Source of the DNA: CAZQKL01 sp964593895 [NCBI: uncultured bacterium]
Lineage (GTDB): Bacteria > DYJV01
DNA: 15,094 bases
Direction: 5' to 3'
NCBI GenBank assembly: GCA_964593895.1
Contig: CAZQKL010000047.1
Location: forward strand, 1 to 15,094
The position numbers and the translations under genes are program-made. The notes under the pieces were generated by a model. It was not told the DNA's origin. It made no database searches and worked only from the letters and a program-made list of their open reading frames with translations. Shown here piece by piece: positions 7,032 to 13,189 of the stretch (positions are counted from its first letter, which is position 1; each line of letters starts with the position of its first letter).

Positions 7032-7036
7032 TTCAA
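7008..7036 (-). promoter_or_regulatory. Candidate promoter of rsmE
   Basis: On the minus strand TTGAAA (7031-7036) is followed after 17 bases by TAATTT (7008-7013), ten bases before the rsmE ATG at 6997. It overlaps the candidate promoter for the opposite gene, so the two would compete for polymerase. The call is weak on its own. Confidence 0.3.
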
Positions 7037-7037
7037 T

Positions 7038-7811
7038 ATGAAATTTCTTGGAATTGACCTTGGTAGTAGATTTGTAAAAATTGTTGTTTATGATACAGAA
7101 AAAGGAAAGATTATTTTTAAAAATAGATACGATACAGTTTTATTTTATACCCATTTTGCTAAAATTGTAAACAAAAAGCTTATAGTTGATTTTTCAAAAT
7201 TGAATATAAACTATGACAGAATTTGCTCAACAGGTTATGGAAGAAATAATGTTAATATAAAATCTGCAAAAGTAATAAATGAAATTAAAGCTCATTTTTT
7301 AGGAGTTATTTTTTGCTTTAATGAATTTAAAAATTTTACAATTCTTGATATGGGAGGCCAAGACACAAAAGTAATTAAAATTAAAGATGGTTATATTGAA
7401 GATTTTGTTATGAATGATAAATGTGCAGCAAGTACAGGAAGATACCTTGAAAATATGGCAAAAATTTTAAATGTGAAAATTGATTTTCTCTATAATCAGA
7501 TTAAATCACCTGTAAAATTAAGTTCAACCTGTGCAATTTTTGGAGAAAGTGAAGTAATAGGTAAAATTGCTGAAGGGAAAAAAATTTCATCAATTTGTGC
7601 TGGAATAAATTTAAGTTTAGCTAAGAGAATTTCCCCTCTTGTTAATAAACTTTTTTCTGAAATTCTAATTATTACTGGAGGAGTAGCGAAAAATAAAGGT
7701 TTAATATATTTTTTGAAAAAATTATTGCCAATAAAAAAAATATTAATTCCAAATGAGCCTGAATTTACTGGAGCAATTGGATGTGTTCAAAATTTAATTA
7801 TCAGCAATTAG
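7038..7811 (+). CDS. BadF/BadG/HgdC-type ATPase, 2-hydroxyacyl-CoA dehydratase activator family
   Basis: A 257-residue ASKHA-fold ATPase. In characterised relatives (HgdC/CompA) a homodimer holds one [4Fe-4S] cluster and uses ATP to inject a low-potential electron into 2-hydroxyacyl-CoA dehydratase. The N-terminal phosphate loop is LGIDLGSRFVK (4-14), and DMGGQDTKVI is the second loop (104-113). The expected cluster ligands are Cys129 in NDKCAASTGR and Cys165 in SSTCAIFGESEV. ITGGVAKNKG (212-221) is the C-terminal nucleotide motif. The length is close to the 255-270 of single-domain activators. No dehydratase subunit genes adjoin it, unlike the usual arrangement; a partner elsewhere or a double-cubane-type protein is inferred. 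The gene stands alone between two minus-strand clusters and overlaps the cysteine synthase gene end by four bases. Confidence 0.88.
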   Translation: MKFLGIDLGSRFVKIVVYDTEKGKIIFKNRYDTVLFYTHFAKIVNKKLIVDFSKLNINYDRICSTGYGRNNVNIKSAKVINEIKAHFLGVIFCFNEFKNFTILDMGGQDTKVIKIKDGYIEDFVMNDKCAASTGRYLENMAKILNVKIDFLYNQIKSPVKLSSTCAIFGESEVIGKIAEGKKISSICAGINLSLAKRISPLVNKLFSEILIITGGVAKNKGLIYFLKKLLPIKKILIPNEPEFTGAIGCVQNLIISN

Positions 7812-8704
7812 AAAAGTCCTTCAGTAGATAGATATTTGTATCCATTATCTGGAAAAATTGTTACAATAACTCCTTTATCAATTTTTTCTGCAATTTTTAA
7901 ACATCCACAAATTGCAGCACCTGAACTAATGCCTGCAAAAATTCCCTCAATTTGAGATAACTTCCTTGTATATTCATAAGCTTCATCATCAGTAACTGTT
8001 ATAATATCATGAATTTCATTTCTATTAAAAATTCCAGGAATATGGGCTTCTTTTAAATTTTTTAACCCTTGAATTTTATGATGAAGAGTTGGTTCTACTG
8101 CAATTATTTTTATTTCAGGATATTTTTCCTTTAGCCTTTTTCCAACTCCCATTATTGTTCCAGAAGTTCCTATACCTGCAACAAAATAATCAATTTTTTC
8201 AGAAAGTTGAGAAAGAATTTCTTTTCCAGTTGTTTCATAATGAGCTTTAATATTTGCTGGATTATTAAATTGGTCAAGAAGCACGAACTTATCAGGATTT
8301 TCTTTCAATAATTTATTTGCTAAATCAATTGCTCCATCAGTGCCTTTATCACCAGGAGAAAGAATAATTTCTGCACCAAAAGCTTTTAAAATTTTTCTCC
8401 TTTCAATGCTTACAGATTCTGGTAATACAATTGCACATTTATAACCTTTATATGCACAAACCATAGCTATTCCAATTCCAGTGTTTCCACTTGTTGGTTC
8501 TAAAATAATTTTATCTTTAGTTAACAATCCTTTTTCTTCAGCATCTCTTATAAGAAAAAGGGCAGTTCTATCTTTTATACTTCCACCAGGATTCATTCCT
8601 TCAAGTTTTGCATAAATTTTAACATTTTTATTTGGATTTAGCTTATTTATTAAAACAAGTGGAGTATTACCTATTGCTTCAATAATATTACTCTGCACTT
8701 TCAA
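7808..8704 (-). CDS. cysK: Cysteine synthase (O-acetylserine sulfhydrylase)
   Basis: A 298-residue PLP enzyme forming cysteine from O-acetylserine and sulfide. IGNTPLVLINKL opens the protein, and the PLP lysine is Lys44 in GGSIKDR. The substrate loop is PTSGNTG (70-76), and the phosphate-binding loop is GIGTSGT (177-183). GISSGAA and the ending FPDNGYKYLST are typical of CysK/CysM. Cystathionine beta-synthase-like or O-phosphoserine-using variants cannot be excluded by motif alone. The start is a TTG, supported by GGGAGTGG five bases upstream and by the normal distance to IGNTP. It overlaps mnmA by 17 bases, so the two are co-translated and both deal with sulfur. It is last in its cluster. 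Confidence 0.92.
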   Translation of the reverse strand: MKVQSNIIEAIGNTPLVLINKLNPNKNVKIYAKLEGMNPGGSIKDRTALFLIRDAEEKGLLTKDKIILEPTSGNTGIGIAMVCAYKGYKCAIVLPESVSIERRKILKAFGAEIILSPGDKGTDGAIDLANKLLKENPDKFVLLDQFNNPANIKAHYETTGKEILSQLSEKIDYFVAGIGTSGTIMGVGKRLKEKYPEIKIIAVEPTLHHKIQGLKNLKEAHIPGIFNRNEIHDIITVTDDEAYEYTRKLSQIEGIFAGISSGAAICGCLKIAEKIDKGVIVTIFPDNGYKYLSTEGLF

Positions 8705-9680
8705 TTATACCACTCCCTATTACAAGATTATTAAAATAAAAAACAGCAATTTGACCTGGAGTTACTGCTCTTTCTTTTTCAATTAGTTTAACTTCTTCTA
8801 AATTTTCATTTAAAAAGCATTTTTTGGCTTCAGATCTGTATCTAACTTTTACCATTAATTCTCCAAATTTTTTTGGGTCATCATACCATATTTGATTTGA
8901 AATTGAAAATTTTTTGTTGTAAGTTTCTTCAATTGGTCCTGCATACACTAAATTTTTTTCTGGGTCAATTTTTATCACATAGTATGGCTTTCCCATTGAA
9001 ATGTTTAATCCTTTTCTTTGGCCAATTGTAAAATAGTAAAAACCGTTGTGAAATCCAATAAGTTTCCCCTTTGAATTAAGTATCTTTCCTTTTTTTGGTT
9101 TTAATTTGCAATAATTTTCAATAAATTTTTTATAATCATTTTCTGGAATAAAACAAACTTCCTGACTTTCATTTTTAAAGTAAAAATTTTTAACCTCTTT
9201 AATAATTTCCTCTTTTTTCTTTTCTCCAAGAGGAAGAATAATATGAGGCAAAAATTCCTGTTTTATTCTTGCAAGAAAATATGATTGTTCTTTTTTTAAG
9301 TCTTTCCCACGAGAAATGAAATAATTTGTATTTTTTTTTACAATTTTTGCATAATGACCAGTTATTACCTTTTCATAGCCTTTTGATAAAACATACTCAA
9401 ATTTAAAAAAGGCATTACAAAAAATACAAGGATTTGGGGTTCTTCCTTTTAAGTATTCTTCTACAAAATAATTAATAATTTTCTCTCTAAAAATTTTTTC
9501 GCAATCATAAATCTTTAAAGGAACATTAATGAGCTCAATGACCTTTTTTACATCTTTTAATTTGCTTTTATCATTTAAAAAATTTAGATGAACTGCAACA
9601 ACATTTTCAAAATTTTCTACCGCCCATTTTAATGCATAAAAGCTATCAACACCACCACTTATACATACAGCAATTTCCAT
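8688..9680 (-). CDS. mnmA: tRNA-specific 2-thiouridylase
   Basis: A 330-residue MnmA, which thiolates U34 of tRNA for Lys, Glu and Gln using ATP and a persulfide relayed from a cysteine desulfurase. The PP-loop ATP site is SGGVDS (8-13). GRTPNPCIFCN carries the nucleophile Cys85. GHYAKI, DLKKEQSYFLARI and SQEVCFIPE carry the second catalytic Cys176. FTIGQRKGLNI and the C-terminal barrel (VRYRSEA, VTPGQIAVFY) are complete. It is slightly shorter than the usual 350-370. No desulfurase gene (iscS or similar) is in the window. It starts three bases after the mutase gene's stop without a visible ribosome site, so translation is probably coupled. Confidence 0.95.
   Translation of the reverse strand: MEIAVCISGGVDSFYALKWAVENFENVVAVHLNFLNDKSKLKDVKKVIELINVPLKIYDCEKIFREKIINYFVEEYLKGRTPNPCIFCNAFFKFEYVLSKGYEKVITGHYAKIVKKNTNYFISRGKDLKKEQSYFLARIKQEFLPHIILPLGEKKKEEIIKEVKNFYFKNESQEVCFIPENDYKKFIENYCKLKPKKGKILNSKGKLIGFHNGFYYFTIGQRKGLNISMGKPYYVIKIDPEKNLVYAGPIEETYNKKFSISNQIWYDDPKKFGELMVKVRYRSEAKKCFLNENLEEVKLIEKERAVTPGQIAVFYFNNLVIGSGIIESAE
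8710..8717 (-). promoter_or_regulatory. Ribosome binding site deciding the TTG start of cysK
   Basis: GGGAGTGG on the minus strand lies five bases before the TTG at 8704, inside the end of mnmA. It supports the non-ATG start and the 17-base overlap. Confidence 0.55.
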
Positions 9681-9683
9681 TAT

Positions 9684-11366
9684 TTAAAACATGCCAGGGT
9701 CTCTATAAGTTCCGTAAACTTCCCTTAAAACATCACATATTTCTTGTAATGTGCAGTAAGCTCTCACACAATTTATAAAATATGGCATCAAGTTATCATT
9801 CCTTTTAGCTGCTTCTTTTAATTCACCTAATAATTGAGCGACTTTTGCATTATCCCTTGTTTCTTTAATTTTTTTAAGTCTCTCTATCTGTCTTCTTTCA
9901 ACTTCAGGGTCAATTCTTAAAATTTCAATTGGCTCTTCTTTGTCAACAACATATTTATTTACACCCACAACAACTCTTTTTCCACTATCAACTTCCTGTT
10001 GATATCTATAAGCAGATTCAGCTATTTCCTGCTGTGGATAACCAAGTTCTATTGCTTTTAAAATTCCACCCATTTCATCAATTTTATGTATATATTTCCA
10101 TGCTTCCTCTTCCATTTTATTTGTTAAAGCTTCAACAAAATATGAACCTGCCAGTGGGTCAATTGTGTTTGTAACTCCACTTTCTTCAGCAATTATCTGT
10201 TGAGTTCTTAATGCAATGGTGACAGCATGTTCTGTTGGTAAAGCAAGAACCTCATCAAGAGAATTTGTGTGAAGTGATTGAGTTCCACCTAAAACTGCAG
10301 CAAGTGCTTCCAAAGTAGTTCTTATAACATTATTGTATGGTTGTTGCGCTGTTAATGAGCATCCTGCTGTTTGAGTGTGAAATCTTAACATCCAGCTACG
10401 AGGTTTTTTAGCTTTAAATCTTTCTTTCATAATACGAGCCCACATTCTACGAGCTGCTCTAAATTTTGCAATTTCTTCAAAGAAATCTATGTGAGAATTA
10501 AAAAAGAATGATAATCTTCCAGCAAAATCATCAACATCCAGTCCTCTTTCAATGCAAGCCTGAACGTATCCTATTCCATCAGCAAGTGTAAAAGCAAGTT
10601 CTTGGACAGCAGTGGAACCAGCTTCTCTAATATGATATCCGCTTATTGATATTGTATTCCATTTAGGGACATGTTTTGTGCAGAATTCAACTGTATCTAC
10701 AATAATTTTTAAAGAAGGTTCTGGAGGTAACATAAAAGTCTTTTGAGCTATAAATTCTTTTAGCATATCATTCTGAATTGTTCCTCCAATCTGGTCCATT
10801 CTTACTCCCTGTTTTTCAGCAACAACTATGTACATTGCAAGTAAAATTGCAGCAGGAGGATTTATTGTCATTGATGTTGTTACTTTAGATAGGTCTATCC
10901 CATCAAAGAGAATTTCCATATCTGCAAGAGTATCAATTGCAACTCCACATTTACCAACTTCACCTTTACTCATAGGACTATCAGAATCGTAACCCATTAA
11001 AGTTGGCATATCAAATGCTGTGCTTAAACCTGTTTCACCATGTTCAATAAGATACTTAAATCTTTTGTTTGTATCTTCAGCAGTTCCAAGACCTGCAAAC
11101 TGCCTCATTGTCCATAATTTTGCTCTATACATTGTAGGTTGAATTCCTCTTGTAAATGGGTAAGAGCCTGGAAAGTTTAAATCTTTTACATAATCAAAAT
11201 CTTTTATATCTTCAGGAGTATAAATTGGATTAATTTTCATCCCTGAGACTGTTGTAAATTCCTCAAGTCTTTCTGGAACTCTTTCGCAAGATTTTTTATA
11301 ATTTTCTTCCCATTTCTCTTTCTCTTTTTTAATCTCATCAAAAATTTCATCTCTAAATACTTTCAT
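9684..11366 (-). CDS. Coenzyme B12-dependent acyl-CoA mutase, large subunit (isobutyryl-CoA-mutase-like active site)
   Basis: A 560-residue large subunit of the methylmalonyl-CoA mutase family, which rearranges acyl-CoA carbon skeletons by a radical mechanism. Family motifs are strong: [49 protein letters not shown] with the conserved His245, and [16 protein letters not shown]. It stops after the TIM barrel, so the B12-binding domain (DxHxxG) must be on a separate small subunit, not in this window. Residues that read substrate differ from methylmalonyl-CoA mutase: RQFAG has Phe90 where Tyr is expected (Tyr89 in Propionibacterium), and FIAQKTF has Gln208 where Arg207 binds the substrate carboxylate. 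Phe and Gln are the isobutyryl-CoA mutase pair. Ala117 replaces the Asp of 2-hydroxyisobutyryl-CoA mutase. GGAGGAG precedes the ATG. The adenosyltransferase gene lies 12 bases upstream. Confidence 0.9.
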   Translation of the reverse strand: MKVFRDEIFDEIKKEKEKWEENYKKSCERVPERLEEFTTVSGMKINPIYTPEDIKDFDYVKDLNFPGSYPFTRGIQPTMYRAKLWTMRQFAGLGTAEDTNKRFKYLIEHGETGLSTAFDMPTLMGYDSDSPMSKGEVGKCGVAIDTLADMEILFDGIDLSKVTTSMTINPPAAILLAMYIVVAEKQGVRMDQIGGTIQNDMLKEFIAQKTFMLPPEPSLKIIVDTVEFCTKHVPKWNTISISGYHIREAGSTAVQELAFTLADGIGYVQACIERGLDVDDFAGRLSFFFNSHIDFFEEIAKFRAARRMWARIMKERFKAKKPRSWMLRFHTQTAGCSLTAQQPYNNVIRTTLEALAAVLGGTQSLHTNSLDEVLALPTEHAVTIALRTQQIIAEESGVTNTIDPLAGSYFVEALTNKMEEEAWKYIHKIDEMGGILKAIELGYPQQEIAESAYRYQQEVDSGKRVVVGVNKYVVDKEEPIEILRIDPEVERRQIERLKKIKETRDNAKVAQLLGELKEAAKRNDNLMPYFINCVRAYCTLQEICDVLREVYGTYRDPGMF

Positions 11367-11378
11367 GTTGCTCCTCCA

Positions 11379-11891
11379 TTAATATTCTATTCCTTCTCTT
11401 TCATTTATTCCAGAATGGTAATAATGTTTAATTTCTTTCATTTCAGTTACAAGGTCAGAAATTTCAATAATTTCTTCTGGAGCATATCTTCCTGTAACAA
11501 CTATTTCAAGGTTATTTTTATATTTTTTTAAAAAATCTATCACTTCCTCTTTTGGCAATAGTTTAAAATCAAGTGCAACATTAAGTTCATCTAAGATAAC
11601 TATATCAAATTTTTTTCCTAAAATAACTTTTTTTGCTTTTTCCCAACAATTTTTAGCAAGTTCAATATCAATTTTTTCTGGATTTTCTTTATTTACAAAT
11701 TCTTTTCTTCCACATTGTTCAATTTCAATATTTGGAGATAATTTTTTTAAACTTTTTAGCTCACCATAATTAATTTGTCCCTTCATAAATTGAAAAATTT
11801 TAACTCTTTTATTATGTCCAACTGCTCTGACAGCAAGTCCTAAACTTGCAGTTGTTTTCCCTTTTCCATCTCCAGTGTAGCACTGAAGCAC
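11379..11891 (-). CDS. cobO: Cob(I)alamin adenosyltransferase, CobA/CobO/BtuR type
   Basis: A 170-residue enzyme transferring adenosyl from ATP to reduced cobalamin, giving the coenzyme the adjacent mutase needs. The P-loop is GDGKGKTTASLGLA starting at residue 7. IVILDELNVAL is the Walker-B-like motif, VVTGRYAPEEIIEISDLVTE follows, and the end YYHSGINEREGIEY matches the family's typical G-x-x-A-R-x-G-I-E-Y finish. The start is a GTG whose G is shared with the last base of the upstream stop (TAGTG), with GGAG about eight bases before it. The tight position between the dehydrogenase and the mutase argues for cofactor supply or repair for the mutase rather than general B12 synthesis. No cobalamin riboswitch is visible. 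Confidence 0.93.
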   Translation of the reverse strand: MLQCYTGDGKGKTTASLGLAVRAVGHNKRVKIFQFMKGQINYGELKSLKKLSPNIEIEQCGRKEFVNKENPEKIDIELAKNCWEKAKKVILGKKFDIVILDELNVALDFKLLPKEEVIDFLKKYKNNLEIVVTGRYAPEEIIEISDLVTEMKEIKHYYHSGINEREGIEY

Positions 11892-13039
11892 TATTTTACT
11901 CCAAGAATATTTCTTGCAATAACAAGCCTTTGAATTTCACTTGTTCCTTCATATAAAGTAGTTGCCCTTGCATCTCTGTAATATCTTTCCACCTGATACT
12001 CTTCAGCATATCCATATCCACCTAATATCTGGATAGCTTCATAACATGCTTTATTTGCAGTTTCAGTTGCAAACACTTTTGCCATTGAAGCTTCTTTTGT
12101 AAATGGATAACCATTTTGTTTTAACCAAGCTGCTCTTAAACATAAAAGTCTTGCAGCTTCAAGTTCTGTCATGCAATCAGCTATTTTCCATTGAATTGCC
12201 TGAAAATTTGAAATAGGCTGTCCAAATTGTGTCCTCTGCTTTGAATATTCAATTGCTATTTCCATTGCACCAAGTCCAATTCCAACAGCCATTGACCCAA
12301 TTCCAATTCTTCCTCCATCAAGTGCAGAAAGGGCAATTTTAAGCCCTTCTCCTTCTTTTCCAAGAAGATTCTCTTTTGGCACTCTAACATCCTCTAATGT
12401 TATTGGATTTGTTGGAGACCCTTTTTGTCCCATTTTCAATTCAGCTTTTCCAATAGTCATACCAGGAGTTCCCTGTTCTACAAGAAACGCACTAATTCTT
12501 TTACCTTTTGGTGCATCTTTATCTGTTACTGCCCAAATTACTATAACTCCTGCTACTTCTGCACTTGTAATCCAAATTTTACTTCCATTTAATATATAAT
12601 AATTCCCATCTTTTACCGCTCTGGTTCTCATGCTTGCAGGGTCACTCCCTGCATGAGGTTCAGTAAGGCCAAAAGAACCTGCAAGGTATTCTCCTGAACA
12701 AATTTTAGGACAATATTTTTTTCTCTGCTCTTCAGTTCCAAATCTATAAATTACTTCATTTACCATATTCGTTACACTCATTGTAACTCCAGTTGAGGCG
12801 CACCTTTTACCTATTTCAGTTAAAGCAAGACTCAATGCAACAACCCCAACATTTGAACCACCATACTCTTCAGGAATTGTCATACCCATAAGACCGAGCT
12901 CTGCCATTTTTTTTATATTTTCAGCTGGAAACTTATGTTCTTTATCTGTTTTATCTGCAATCGGTTTTATCTCTTTTTCTGCAAAATCACTTACCATATC
13001 TCTTATCATTTTTTCCTGTTCTGTAAGAAAAAAATCCAT
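11891..13039 (-). CDS. Acyl-CoA dehydrogenase, short-chain type
   Basis: A 382-residue FAD flavoenzyme oxidising an acyl-CoA to the 2-enoyl-CoA, probably with electron-transfer flavoprotein as acceptor. FLTEQEKMIRDMVSDFAEKEI is the N-terminal helix pair. FGLTEPHAGSD (around 127) and WITSAEVA are FAD and substrate motifs. RTQFGQPISNFQAIQWKIAD and ILGGYGYAEEYQVERYYRDAR are the C-terminal family signatures. The catalytic base is Glu364 in LYEGTSEIQ, the position used by short-chain and butyryl-CoA dehydrogenases. Butyryl-CoA or isobutyryl-CoA is a reasonable substrate given the neighbouring mutase, but chain length cannot be read safely. GGGAGAGGG lies directly before the ATG. It is the first gene of a five-gene minus-strand cluster. 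No etfAB genes are in the window. Confidence 0.93.
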   Translation of the reverse strand: MDFFLTEQEKMIRDMVSDFAEKEIKPIADKTDKEHKFPAENIKKMAELGLMGMTIPEEYGGSNVGVVALSLALTEIGKRCASTGVTMSVTNMVNEVIYRFGTEEQRKKYCPKICSGEYLAGSFGLTEPHAGSDPASMRTRAVKDGNYYILNGSKIWITSAEVAGVIVIWAVTDKDAPKGKRISAFLVEQGTPGMTIGKAELKMGQKGSPTNPITLEDVRVPKENLLGKEGEGLKIALSALDGGRIGIGSMAVGIGLGAMEIAIEYSKQRTQFGQPISNFQAIQWKIADCMTELEAARLLCLRAAWLKQNGYPFTKEASMAKVFATETANKACYEAIQILGGYGYAEEYQVERYYRDARATTLYEGTSEIQRLVIARNILGVK

Positions 13040-13074
13040 TTCCCTCTCCCTGTATACATAAATTTTTAAGCTTC

Positions 13075-13101
13075 TTTATAACATATTAATGAAAATTTCA
13101 A
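13075..13101 (-). promoter_or_regulatory. Possible promoter of the acyl-CoA dehydrogenase cluster
   Basis: On the minus strand TTGAAA (13096-13101) and TATAAA (13075-13080) are separated by 15 bases, shorter than ideal. They lie about 35 bases before the ATG in the divergent intergenic region 13040-13189. This is a weak candidate only. I see no clear operator palindrome in the region. Confidence 0.2.
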
Positions 13102-13139
13102 TTGTTTTTACGTAAACTGGAAAATGTGATTGCTATTAC

Positions 13140-13167
13140 TTGAAATTTTAATAATTTCTGCTATTAA
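13140..13167 (+). promoter_or_regulatory. Candidate promoter of the secreted beta-propeller gene
   Basis: TTGAAA (13140-13145), a 16-base spacer and TATTAA (13162-13167) precede the ATG at 13190. AGGAGG at 13176-13181 would lie within the short leader, eight bases before the ATG. Confidence 0.35.
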
Positions 13168-13189
13168 GGTAATTAAGGAGGAAGATAAA

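Noticed and set aside
6998-7036. TTG start giving RsmE 13 extra residues
   Set aside because: Family members start directly with the MxRFFV-like segment seen at 6997, and the TTG falls in a probable -35 box with no ribosome site.
9929-10174. 81-codon plus-strand frame opposite the mutase gene
   Set aside because: It lies within a highly conserved coding region, has no ribosome site and resembles no family.
13040-13189. Cobalamin riboswitch before the dehydrogenase-adenosyltransferase-mutase cluster
   Set aside because: The region is only 150 bases, very AT-rich, and no B12-box-like or multi-helix structure is visible.
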